From positions 593,245 through 657,244 of the forward strand of contig NW_024881829.1 of the NCBI RefSeq assembly GCF_019059575.1: a stretch of 64,000 nt of DNA, given 5' to 3'. The translations under genes were made by a program, and so were the position numbers. The notes beneath the pieces are model-generated. The model did not search any database. It saw only the letters and a list, made by a program, of their open reading frames with translations, and was not told the origin of the DNA. Of this stretch, positions 9,795 through 19,969 are shown piece after piece (the first letter of the stretch is position 1; each line of letters begins with the position of its first letter). The DNA comes from Amphibalanus amphitrite (lineage: Eukaryota; Arthropoda; Thecostraca; Balanomorpha; Balanidae).

Positions 9795-10797
9795 TAACGG
9801 GAGAGAAGGGTCAGATGCAGCAGCTTGTCTCGCAAATGGAGGGTGCACTGGCTGATGTGTATAGTTGGTTTTGTCAAAATGGGATGAGGCTGAATGCTAA
9901 AAAGACACAGATGCTCGTGATGGGAACACAGGCGATGCTTCGTGGGCTGCCGCCGGTCACGCTCAGTTTCTGTGGGACGGTAGTGCCTGATGCCAAGGTA
10001 GTCAAGAACCTCGGAGTGTCAATCGATCGCCATCTTACGTTCGAGTCGCATATTGATGACATGTCACGCAAATGCACCGGAATTCTAATCGCCCTGAACC
10101 ACGCACGCCATGTGATACCTAGGACTGCACTAAAATGTATCGTTCAAGCACTTGTTCTATCGATTGTGCGCTACTGTATGTCAGTGTACGGCTCCTGTAC
10201 GGATACGCAGCTCCACCGTGTGCAGAAGATTGTGAACTTTTGCACACGGGTCGTGACCGGTAAAAGGAAGTACGACCATGTGTCCGGAGCTATACGGCAG
10301 CTGGGGTGGTTCACAGCTAAACAGCTGGCATCGTACCACGCAGTATATGCCGTCGAGCGTGTGATTGTGTCCGGTCAGCCCGAGTATTTAAGACAGACCA
10401 TCGGACCCAGAGCCTGCCAGCGGCACCAGCACCAAACGAGACGAGCCGATTCGTTCACCCTCCCCGCTATTCGCACAGAGTCTGGGAGACGCCGTCTTTG
10501 TTACCGAGGTGTGTCGCTGATGAATGACATGCGCATAGAGCCCGGCATGCCGGCATTTAAGGCTATGTTGAGGCGGGCTACTATGTCGCTATAGGCTGCT
10601 GAATGTAGCACAGATGTGTCCGAGTCGCTGATGGTCAGTTTCAATGTGTTTGTATAATTGTGGTCATGGATATGTGATTGATGTGATTGTGTGCGTGTGT
10701 CATACTTTCCATTTTGTTTTACCGTATGACGTGACTGAGCGAAAAGCCACCGCTTTGTGTGGACCTCATTCGAATACATCTGGAGTCTGGAGTCTGG
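9795..10797 (+). mobile_element. 5'-truncated CR1/Jockey-type LINE inserted in the ORF2 above
   Basis: An open frame at 9815-10594 (259 aa) encodes the C-terminal part of a reverse transcriptase. Visible blocks are SWFCQNGMRLNAKKTQMLVMG, then VKNLGVSIDRHLTFESHI, then a thumb-like region and HRVQKIVNFCTRVVTG. This order is typical of CR1/Jockey-group LINEs. The catalytic palm motif (Y/F-A-D-D) lies upstream of the truncation and is absent. The 3' end carries short tandem TCTGGAG repeats. AGAGG flanks both sides (9790-9794 and 10798-10802). The piece starts at a truncation point and is a dead copy, though this frame itself is intact. Confidence 0.75.
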
Positions 10798-10802
10798 AGA
10801 GG

Positions 10803-11044
10803 ACTGCGGGATAACAAAAAGAGGCGGGCTGTATTCCGACACATGCACGTAAAGTACCCAGATTATATAATTGTTTTGCAAGAAACTCACTCAACAGAAG
10901 GCGTAGAAAAAAGATGGACAGCAGAATGGGACGGGGATAGGCGGGGATGTATTCTTTTCTCATGGTTCAGGTAACGCCCGCGGTACCTGTATAATGACTC
11001 CAAGGCAATATAAAGGGGAACTATTAGGATATCGACGAGACCAG
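10803..11044 (+). pseudogene. L1/Tx1-type LINE ORF2, segment b (endonuclease)
   Basis: The frame reads LRDNKKRRAVFRHM, then YIIVLQETHS with the metal-binding glutamate of the endonuclease, then after a frame shift near 10935 FFSHGSGNARGTCIM and GYRRDQ. The break at 11044 is caused by the element at 11045-14714. Removing that element with one CAG keeps the frame into segment c. Confidence 0.75.
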
Positions 11045-11531
11045 GGCCTCGTTTCATAAAAGGAATTACTTACGGCGTTCCGTCAATTATGCCAGATTTG
11101 GCGTATTTGATGCCAATTCCGTTTCACAAAGCCGGAGACCGGAGTAGTTCACGCCATCGAAATTACGGAGCTTCATTTACGGCAAATGCTCGATTCCGGA
11201 CCAATTGATGCCATTTGGGTTTCATAAAACGGCGTAATTAACACCAAATATTTTATCAAGTTCTTGATATCAGTGGTGTAAACTACGCACGAAAATGTTA
11301 CGTGAATTTGAATTAATGTGAAGATTCGAAGCTAATTTTTGATATATTTTATAATGTTGAGCCCGGTGAGGAAGAAAGAACAACCAAAATGAGACAAAGA
11401 AACTGTAGATCTTCTGTACCAGTCGCTTTTTGCTGGCCACTATCGGAATTTTGTTTATTCGCCGCGCCGCGCCACTTACGTAGTTAGGCACTTCTGCTTA
11501 GCTGGCTTTCTGCTGTTTTCAATATTATATA

Positions 11532-11694
11532 TTAACACATGGTTTCCCGTGTGTAAATGGTTTTAACGCACGACGTGGATGGATTGGAGCACGAGTGTGT
11601 TAATGCACGAGTGAAACGAGTGCATTAACGCACAAGTGCTCCATTCCATCCACGAGTGCGTTAAAACCATTTATGCACGGAAACCATGTGTTAA
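11532..11694. repeat. Imperfect palindrome with TTAACACATGG ends
   Basis: It starts TTAACACATGGTTTCC and ends in the complement, with arms of roughly 75 bp rich in GTTAA(C/T)GCAC motifs around a short centre. It looks like a fold-back MITE; no TSD is certain. Confidence 0.6.
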
Positions 11695-12378
11695 ACTAAT
11701 TAATACATGCTTAACGGTGCGAATTTAAATTAAAATTTATCTTAGTCCATGACAAAAAGGGCCTTTTATGGGATTTCTTAGAAGAAAGTCAATGACCCTT
11801 CCGAAAAACTTCAGTCGAGAAAGTCATCACTGCACGCGCGTGCACCAATTTAAATTGGTGCACGGCTACCTTCGAATTAACGCACGGTTAATCTCCAGTG
11901 AACGCACCGTAAAGTATGTATTAAATTGATTTGATAAAGGATGGTCATCAATATCAATATTTTTTTTTTCATAAATAATTTTTTTTTTAGATTTAAATTC
12001 AACATAATTGCTTTATAATTTCTCGTAAAAAATCAGTGTTGACATGAAATTGTAATTACGGAGCGAGCGAAGCGAACGTAGTCTTTCCTTAGATTAACGG
12101 AAATTTCTGAGTATGAGCGGCCGGCCGGCCGGCCGGCCGGCCGTGGTCACGCTTTTGCGAGGCTTATATCTCAGGAACCACTTGACCGATTTACACGCGG
12201 TAATTTTTGTAGGGTAGCTTCATTCCTTCTACCAAGTATTGGACTATTCCCGGTGCATGTGGGTGACCCCTTATGCACGTGCCACGTGCAAAACGAAGAG
12301 GTGTCAGTTTTGTAATTGTTGCAATATCTCGGTAACTACTTGGCCGATTGCGCTGAAAGTTGGCATGTAGGTAGGCAC

Positions 12379-14166
12379 TAGAGGTGGAAATGACTAACGT
12401 TTTCCAAAATCTTGACTAATGACTGACTAATGACTAATGACAATTTTGGTTGACTGACTTTTGACTGACTAATCTTTGGTCTCAAAAGGCTTGACTGACT
12501 AATGAATGACTAACGCCATTTTTCTTGATTTTGACTAATATTTGACTAAATTTCGAAATTTGTTAGCACTGCGTAAATAATTCCGATCGACAACGGAAAA
12601 ACACAAATCGATCTCAAATTTTCTCCCTAATCATGTTATGGCCAACGCGATGCGAAGCCACCGCAAGATATCTTGTCGGCCGCTACGACGCCTGGTTAGG
12701 GAGATAACAGGCGGGGAGGGGGGGGGGTAAAATTTATCCCCCAGCCGGGCGCGTTCGGCCGGCGACCCCCAGTGGGGCGCGGATTAACCCTCGCCCGGCC
12801 CTGGCAGGGCATTTTTCGTAACGCGGCCTGGCTGGGGGGGGGGGGGGGGAGTCGATGCGACCCTTCTGGCGTTTCGAAACTAAGCGTCGTGGCGTTTCGC
12901 AACAAAGACCAGTCGAATGGTCGCAACGAGTACTCGCGATTGGTGGTATATTTTTTACCATAGGTCAATATTTGACCCAGTTATGACAGGTCATTGGTCA
13001 AAGGTCAAATTTCATGGAAAAACTATAATTTTCCAAATTACTTCGCCAATATTGGCGATGGCGAATCTATGAAAGATAGCGACATGAAACTTTCACGACC
13101 GCGTTTCGCAACGAATTACCAACAACATGAGGTATAGTTGACTGCATTTCAGTCATTACTGGCGTGACGTATTCCCCGGGAACACGGGAGGTCACGCCCG
13201 CCGCCGGCGAGGACGTTTGCGAATATCGGGAGCCTTCCAACTAATCGAGTCAACATTGGTGCATCTATGAAAGATAAAGACTTGCAACTTCGAAGAGCGT
13301 ATTCCTCAGAAGAGCGTATTCCTCAGCTGCAAAATTACATATTGTTGACTTTTTATGACTTTTTATGGTGATAAAAAAGGCTTTCAATGACGTCACGTAC
13401 CACGGTACCTGGCCCAAAAAGCCGCAAGGCTATGCTCGCTGACCGGCAGCAGCAGCGGCCGCCCGTCAACCGGAGACCTGGGGAAGTGGGGAGTTCACTG
13501 CCACTTGTAGGAACAGTTTTGAAGGCGTTTAGGTGAAAATTGAACCGCAGATTCGGATTCAGGACCTCAAGAAACCCCACTACGGACACTAAACACAGCT
13601 CATATCACTGAGGTCAGCGTGTGAACATGCGAGATCATCTTGGTTGACCTTAGAAAGGTCAATATACAATGTAAAGATCATGTCCAGTCAAATTCTGACA
13701 TAAACCACACGGAATAGTTTCGTTCTTGTCGATGAGATCACGTCCAGTTACGGTATGTACGATTTTGTTAGAAACGGTTGGAGGTTGTACTTATTATGAC
13801 ATCATAGCTCGGTGAACTGACATGACCCGATTTTTTTTTGTCTAGCAAAAGTTGTGCAAAGGATACCCCAGAGACTATTGAAAATTTCAGCACGATCCGA
13901 CTAATAGGTAGTTCAGCGCGCATCGCAAAAAAACTCTTGGGGGGGAGGGGTCGCATCGACCCCTCACCTGCCAGGGCGAGGGTTAAGTCACCTCACGAAC
14001 CACGACAAATTAGTCGACTAATATCATGCAACAAAATCATTGACTAATGACTGACTAATGACTAACAAACATTTTGGATGACTGACTTTTGACTGACTAA
14101 AAAAGTGCTTGACTAACGTTAGTCGACTAATTTTTGACTAATGACTAATATTCATTTCCACCTCTA
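12379..14166. mobile_element. hAT element with TGACTAAT subterminal repeats
   Basis: Ends TAGAGGTGGAAATGA and TCATTTCCACCTCTA are inverted. GTAGGCAC flanks both sides (12371-12378 and 14167-14174), an 8-bp hAT TSD. Family Y copy 2 has the empty site at about 27199. Dense TGACTAAT/TGACTGACT repeats occupy about 150-200 bp inside each end, and a TTAA element (12788-13982) sits in the middle. Confidence 0.92.
12788..13982. mobile_element. TTAA-type (piggyBac-like) MITE P3
   Basis: CCCTCGCCC at the left and GGGCGAGGG at the right are flanked by TTAA (12784-12787 and 13983-13986). A long G-run lies at 12834-12849 and a shorter one near 13939. The interior holds AGGTCA/TGACCT motifs. A G-run-bearing fragment at 12710-12783, ending GGCGCGGATTAA, is a remnant of a related element abutting it on the left. 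Confidence 0.8.
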
Positions 14167-14714
14167 GTAGGCACCCACTAGGCACTGCATATACATGTGC
14201 CAGAGTTGGGGTGATGCTGCACGTGCGCACGTGCAGGGGTCGTTTCCAGATCTCGGGAACGGCTGGACCGATTGCGCTCAAATTTGGTACACGGTTAGGG
14301 ACCGGTTAGTAGGGTGCCGTGCACAAGTCAGTTGGGACCCATTTTGCACGTGCGCACGTGCAGGGTGCCGCTTCCAGATCTCGAGAACGGCTGGGCCGAT
14401 TGTGCCTAAATTTGGCACATCGCTAGAGACCAGTTAGTAGGGTGCCGTGCACAAGTCAGTTGGAGGTACCCCCTCGCAATTTCGCACGTGCAAGGCCCAC
14501 CCTCTCGCTCGCTCCGTTAGTCGCCCCAAAAGGCGTTATACTGGTTTGTAGGACGCTTGATAAATTACGGTAACTACGCAAATGTGCTTAGTTACGGAGG
14601 TGTAAACAATTCCAGTTGTGGCTTTGTGAAACGGCTTCATTTGCGCTCCGTAGTTTGAAAGGGTGTGAATTACGGAAAGGTGTAAGTTACGGCAGAGCTT
14701 TATGAAACGAGGCC

Positions 14715-14745
14715 CAGGAGCGCAGAACAGTTTCGGTTCAGTTAA
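14715..14745 (+). pseudogene. L1/Tx1-type LINE ORF2, segment c
   Basis: Thirty-one bases between two elements read (Q)ERRTVSVQ in the frame of segment b and join segment d across the TTAA element as VQLNINNATMAVVGVYAPT. Frame continuity on both sides is the evidence. Confidence 0.65.
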
Positions 14746-15928
14746 CCCTCGCCCCGTTGGGGGGGGGGCATTTTGCCCTCCCCCTGTGGTTTTTCCTAAA
14801 TAGCAAGAAAACGGCGGCGCGCAGCGCCGCCAAATTTTCAGTACCTTCCCGGGCATCAATTTGACACATTCACACCAAATTTCAAGTCTTAGGTCACCTT
14901 AGGTCAGGAGTTATTGAGGTCAAACTGAGGTCATGTTCGAGCAAAAATGAGCAAAAAACATGCAATCTTGAAACGCTCACCAAACCTACAGTTATCAAGC
15001 AATTTCAAAGTTCTTTACATGGTCTAGTAGACAAAAAGCGGCGCTACAAAACTGCTATCTCGGATTTTCAAACTTTTGGGTTTTTGACCATAAAAAAATC
15101 AAAAAATTGATTTTTTTTTTCAGAAAACTAAAAAAATCCAAAATTTTTCCGAATTTCGAAAAAACCGGAAAATTGTGATAGTCCCTGTGCTCTTCTATAT
15201 ACATACCAAATTTTAGATCGATATCTCGTTTTTTGGCCAAGTTATAGCGAAAAGAACTGTTCAAAAATGATGACGTCAAATTTTTGAACTCAATTTTTTA
15301 GCGATTCTAGACCACGTACGGCAAAACAAAGACCACCATTGAACTCCCCGTGACGAGCTGCATCGATTCGATACCCATTTTATGTAAAAATATTAACTTT
15401 GAAATTTGACCTAATTTGACCTGACCTTGACCTGACCTTGACCTGACCTTGACCAAAACGTGACCTAAGCTGGCCCCAAAGGCTGCCTGACCCACATAAT
15501 CGCATTCGTCATGTAAAATGGACCATAAAACATGTATCACACGACACTTTCATATTGTGACCCCCCGTGACCTGACCTCTGTGACCTGACCTGGTATCAG
15601 TGACCTCAAATAGCAAAATATGTGTTTGAAGAACATTTCCCCATCGATGATTTTCAATGAAATGCATTTTACTCGATTTTACAACGCATTTCTTGAAATG
15701 CCTGTAAACGGTGAAAATTGGACCTTTGACCTGACCTGTGACGTCATCGGTTTGACCTAGGTCAATAAAATTGGGTCACAAGGTAGTTCCCTGATAGGGC
15801 TATCCAACACTGTTTGCCGCTTGTCGCTAGGTTGCGTGGTTCTCGAGATCTTAGGGGGGGGGGCCAAAATGCCCCCCCCCCCCCACCCAACGGGGCGCGT
15901 TGCTCGGCAGAGCCCAACGGGGCGCGGG
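14746..15928. mobile_element. TTAA-type (piggyBac-like) MITE P4
   Basis: Starts CCCTCGCCCCGTTGGG, ends CCCAACGGGGCGCGGG, with TTAA on both sides (14742-14745 and 15929-15932). G- and C-runs lie near both ends. The interior contains arrays such as TGACCTTGACCTGACC at about 15410-15460. It is inserted in the LINE ORF2. Confidence 0.82.
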
Positions 15929-16640
15929 TTAAACATTAATAACGCAACAATGGCAGTTGTCGGAGTATACGCGCCGACGTAAGGACATTGCCAAGTAAAC
16001 TTTTTATAAAGAACTAGGCAAGCACATACGATCCCTACAGATAACGCACCCGCTTATTGTTTGCGGAGATTTAATCATACATTTATCAATGCCTGATTCC
16101 AGTCAAAAAAAATTCACTCAGGCATCTACCACCGCTCAGGCTGTGAGTGAACTAATGCGAGAATTTGATCTGAAAGATGTCTGGCGCGAAGCGAACCCAA
16201 ATTTGTGTCGATATACGTGGAGGAAGTGTCATCCATTGCAACAATCCAGAATATATTACTTCCTTGTAAGCAGCGTGTTTATAGATGCTCATCATGTGGA
16301 AAAAATTGACATTGAACCCGGCCCAAGAAGCGATCACAGTATCATAACGTTCTCAGTAAACGTATTTGGGGACAAGCGGGGACCAGGTGTATGGAGATTG
16401 AACCTCAGCTTACTCGAGTGCGCTGATGTGGTTAATGAAATTAAAGAGGAAATACATACCTAGGGCAAAACAAAGGCAGAGCCAATACCATGGGGCTAGC
16501 GAACTAGGCCTGTTGATAGAAATGCTGCTGTCAAATGCAAGAGTAATATGTATTAAGGCGAGTAAGCGGAAGGCGCGAGAAAGGCGAAAACGCGAAAAAG
16601 AGTTAGAAGCCAATGTAAAAGAACTGGAAAACTCACTATA
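15929..16640 (+). pseudogene. L1/Tx1-type LINE ORF2, segment d (endonuclease end and linker)
   Basis: Visible landmarks in order are VVGVYAPT (about 15960), then after a frame break ITHPLIVCGD, then in the open frame 16089-16463 SRIYYFLVS and PGPRSDHSIITF followed by RGPGVWRLNLSLLE. The last is a typical L1/Tx1 block after the S-D-H active-site motif. The usual D of S-R-I-D-Y is Y here. A +1 shift leads into a lysine/arginine-rich helix ending VKELENSL at 16640, where the TA-flanked element begins. Confidence 0.7.
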
Positions 16641-16796
16641 GTTCGTTTTTTTTTAAAGGACGCTGGCCCAAAGTTCAATATCGAAGCTCTCACGTAAGTT
16701 TTGGCAGCTTCAGTGTCTGGCGAAGACTGAAGAGTTTCTTACCGAAAAAATAACCGATTTCAAATTGTGCACGGTAAGTAACTGGAAATTATTTCT

Positions 16797-16990
16797 GAAA
16801 AATGAACATATTATGATGACGTCACTGGTGGCAGCAGGCACCCAAATGTCCGTGCAATGGGACAAGTGTCAACGAATTTGGGTGAAACTTCTTAAAAATG
16901 AACATATTATGATGACGTCACTGGTGGCAGCAGGCACCCAAATGTCCGTGCAATGGGACATTGGGACAAGTGTCAACGAATTTGGGTGAC
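16797..16990. repeat. Tandem duplication, about 97 bp
   Basis: The block beginning AATGAACATATTATGATG and ending CAACGAATTTGGGTGA occurs twice in a row. The second copy has a small extra ACATTGGG segment. Confidence 0.85.
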
Positions 16991-17106
16991 ACTTAGTTTT
17001 TCACTGTTGCCGAGCTTATAATCGAGTAAGCAGTTCCGTACATGATAGTTATAAGTTACATTGCAATACATGTTCGACAGTATGACGTCACCACTGTTTT
17101 CATATA

Positions 17107-18465
17107 CAGGGTGTCCCGAAATTGATGCGCGGTTGGTGCCGCATGTTATGTTGTCCCTCCCGAGTGCTGAACAACTGCAATTTTACCGGCTATGGCACCA
17201 CGGACATCTTGCTGGTCACACGATCACGTGAACCAAGCGGCTAACCCGACCGCGGCCGGTGGTGGGCGCGGGAGGCCACTCTTGTCCAGACAGGCAACGT
17301 GGAGAAACCGCATATCACCAAAAGTGAAAAGGCACAAACTACCGATCCGCTACCGCGCGGTGGGGATGATCAAGGACGGTGTGACCCAGGTTCCGGATGC
17401 CAGAGAATTGGGCGTCAACTCTGCGACAATTAAACTTTGGATGGACTGCAAACGATCAGGAGAGACACTCAAGAACAGCACAGTTCGAGGGCGGAAGACT
17501 GCCTTGAGCAGAGTGGCGAAAATCGTGATTGCAAAGTCGACCTTTAAAAAGCACCATTCAACATCGCTGACAAGAAAACTGAATGAGATGCATGTTCCAG
17601 CATCCAAATCGACCCTCCACCAGTATTTGAAGACTATCTTGAAGCTGAAGCTGCTCAGCTTCAGGATGCAGACTTGGCCTACCGTGGTCCAGAAGTGCAG
17701 GCAGCTGGATTTCGCCAAGACCCACAAAAACTGGACCATTCAGGACTGGAGATGCGTCCTTTTCAGTGACAAGGTGCCCTTTGTGGTCTCTAAGCCCCTT
17801 ACTGCCAGAACGATCGAAATGTGGGCCAACGGCAGCTCTGAGGAGTCCGCTGTCGAGACCGTGAAACGTCTGCTGAAGAATCTCATTTGGAGCATGATGA
17901 GCTACAGAGGCGCTCTGGCCTCTGAGCTTTACGAGGTGCCTCGGGGACAGACCGTGACTGCTTATTATTATGTCAACGAGGTGCTGGAGAAGACTGATGC
18001 CACAAAGATGCTGAGGGAAAAGGTAAATGGTTCAAAAACCAGACTCAAACTTTTGTCCGACATGCCCAGGGCCATTTTCCAGCAAGAAAGGGCTCCAGCT
18101 TATCACGCCAGGAAGACCCAGGACTGGTGCCGAGCGAGGCTCCCAGGCCTCTGGGAGAAGGGGACATGGTCTGGCAACAGTCTGGACCTGTCCCCGATCC
18201 AAATTATCTGGACGATCGTCAGAAAAGAGCTCAGCAAGCTTCCACGGGCTAGCTCAGAGAAGAGGCTGTTTCAGAAGATATAAACGGCATGGCGTTGTTT
18301 CACAGGAGAGACTCTTGACAACCTGAAACGTGACACGCTAGAGTGCAATAGGCCGTGTATGCAACTGAATGGGGACTATGATAACATATAAGCCGTGAAA
18401 TAAATTCGAGCACTTTATAAGTTATTGAGGATAGAACAACCGCGCATCAATTTCGGGACACCCTG
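17107..18465 (+). mobile_element. Tc1/mariner-superfamily element, 1359 bp
   Basis: Perfect 29-bp inverted ends starting CAGGGTGTCCCGAAATTG at 17107-17135 and 18437-18465, with TA duplicated outside (17105-17106 and 18466-18467). One transposase frame fills it. Confidence 0.95.
17192..18283 (+). pseudogene. Tc1/mariner-like transposase with altered catalytic residues
   Basis: A 363-aa open frame. Residues about 45-110 look like a paired helix-turn-helix DNA-binding region (RYRAVGMIKDGVTQVPDARE). The first catalytic aspartate is present (LFSDKVPF, D193). The second site reads QQERAPAYH, with E299 where QQD is usual. The third reads SPIQIIW, with Q337 where SPIENLW is usual. The spacing of 37 residues between the second and third sites suggests a DD37E-type family. 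The start at 17192 is the first ATG after the left TIR. With two of three catalytic residues replaced the product should not cleave DNA, although the frame and TIRs are intact. It could be a decayed copy or a retained DNA-binding protein; the first is more likely. Confidence 0.8.
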
Positions 18466-18638
18466 TATGGTTCCAAAACGCACATATGTAAATTATCGGG
18501 AAGAAATCACATGTTAAAATTAGTCGACGTTCGATTTTCTCAGGTTCAGTTTTTGCTCGTTTTGCTCGCTAAAACACGTGCTTGTTCGAAAAACATACTT
18601 GGAACCAGCGTCCTTCTGAGAAAAAAAAACGAACTATA

Positions 18639-19269
18639 GCATTGTTGCCACCAGGTGGGTGACGGCACGTGATCGCCTGAGGCGGTGGGGGTAAACATAT
18701 TTTCGTCATTCAATGCTCAATGCAATCGCTGCGACTTTTTACAAGACCTTCTCCTCGTCGATGTTTTTTGCTTTCAACGACTGGTCCCCGAGTGATGACT
18801 ATCCTCTCGCAAGATAGGAGGAATGTAGCTACCAATTAAGCCCAAAAAACATATCGAAAATGTTACAAAACACTTCTTTTGAAGGACATGAATTGAATGG
18901 TTTTGGAGCCTCACGAAACGAGTTTCAGATATGACGCGTAAAATAAACTGACGCATAAAGACTGTGTTCAAAAGTGTGAGCGGCAGCTCCGCAAGCACTT
19001 ATTGACAAATGAATATCGTAGGTACTGCTCGGTCGCCATAGCAACAAGTAAGTGTCACAAATTTCGAACACTATCTGAGTGCGCCAAGTTCGACTACATC
19101 GAGGACTACGGGTGATGGTTGCCAGCTGATTAAATTAATGAAACGCGAATAAATTCAACTTTCGTTTGAGATGGCGAGTAAAATCTGTTTGTTAATTTCA
19201 AATATCATTGAATTAGTTTTCGTATATAAAATAACTACAAACGCCTCTGTGCAATGAATTAATCAAGGC
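18639..19269. other. Unassigned stretch between nested elements and LINE
   Basis: AT-rich sequence without a recognised frame, TIR or TSD. Given LINE coding sequence on both sides (16640 and 19270), it is probably another, unidentified insertion. Confidence 0.3.
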
Positions 19270-19610
19270 TTATGGAAAACGTGAGTAGGGTTGGGAAAAG
19301 CAGAAAAAGGATCACGTGACTGGCGTCCCAGCCTTATCTGTAAGAATCTTGGACCATCCATAGATCTGCAGGACGAATATAAACGAAAGAAGGATGAGCT
19401 GGATACATTCAAGCTACGTGTTGCCGAAAAAGCGATGCTCTGGTCTCGAGCGAACTGGCTAGAACACGGTGAAAAACTAACTAGATACTTTTTAAACATG
19501 CATTGCAAACCAAAAAAAGTGCTGACAAGGACATTCACGTGTTGGAGGACACGGAGGGTAAGATTATAACCGGAAACAAAGACATATTAAATAACTGTAA
19601 AACATTTTTT
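19270..19610 (+). pseudogene. L1/Tx1-type LINE ORF2, segment e (start of RT region)
   Basis: The frame reads LQDEYKRKKDELDTFKLRV, then EKAMLWSRANWLEHGEKLTRYFLN, the conserved block just before the reverse transcriptase in L1/Tx1 elements (R-W-x-E-x-G-E-K-x-T-x-Y-F). A +1 shift continues as KSADKDIHVLEDTEGKIITG. The rest of ORF2 is missing after about 19610, where minisatellite begins. Confidence 0.7.
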
Positions 19611-19969
19611 GGGGCCCTGACGGGTCCTTTGGCCCGTCGAAGTTTTAAGTGCCGAGTCTTCTCCCGGGGCCGGGGTCTCCAATTACCCACTCCGGCTCCT
19701 GAGAGATCCGTCAGGCTCTTGAAGCCGCACACAGGCACCCAACTCCTGAGGACACCGGATGCGCCCCAAGGGCCCGCACAGGCTTTTTTGAGGCTCAAAA
19801 GCGGTCTCCGAGAGCCCTAGCTGGTGTCTGAGAAATAGCTCCCCGATAACATTCAGAACCCAAGTCAATCACCAGACGCATGTATCTAAAGACCCACATA
19901 TCTTTAAGGGTCTCTTCAGCCGTCTTTGAGGGCCACACCCATGTCAAGGGGCCCTACGTCGGACTCTAG
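19611..19969. repeat. Degenerate GC-rich minisatellite
   Basis: GGGGCCCTGACGGGTCC-like and CTCCGAGAGCCC-like units with drift, similar in style to 2187-2492. Confidence 0.55.

Larger units (their letters stand above)
12059..14544. mobile_element. Repeat family Y, copy 1 (interrupted by a hAT)
   Basis: It shares start CGGAGCGAGCGAAGCG, body and end GGCGTTATACTGG with the copy at 26901-27577. TCGCTCGCTCCG near the right end (14505-14516) is inverted relative to the start, with TTA outside both. The shared sequence, however, runs on to a small hairpin (CGCC..GGCG) and CTGG, which also suits a Helitron-like 3' end. Near 14200-14480 it holds two tandem blocks of about 145 bp, each with AACGGCTGGnCCGATTG. 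Class unresolved. Confidence 0.6.
11045..14714. mobile_element. DNA element with GGCCTCGTTTCATAAA ends and 3-bp CAG TSD
   Basis: Perfect 16-bp inverted ends: GGCCTCGTTTCATAAA at 11045 and its complement ending 14714. CAG flanks both sides (11042-11044 and 14715-14717). The inner flanks carry many GTTTCATAAA-like and TTACGG motifs near both ends. The interior is occupied by a palindrome, repeat family Y, a hAT element and a TTAA element. The superfamily is not assigned; a 3-bp TSD would fit PIF/Harbinger-like elements, but CAG is not the usual TWA. Confidence 0.75.
16639..18636. mobile_element. TA-flanked MITE with TAGTTCGTTTTTTTT ends
   Basis: TAGTTCGTTTTTTTT at 16639 and its complement ending 18636 are followed inside by inverted AAGGACGCTGG. 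TA flanks both sides, so a Tc1/mariner-type MITE is likely. It contains a direct duplication and a Tc1-like element. Confidence 0.65.

Noticed and set aside
9815-10594. Treating the RT-like frame as a host gene or complete RT
   Set aside because: It is the C-terminal end only, lacks the catalytic motif, and is bounded by a small duplication inside another LINE.
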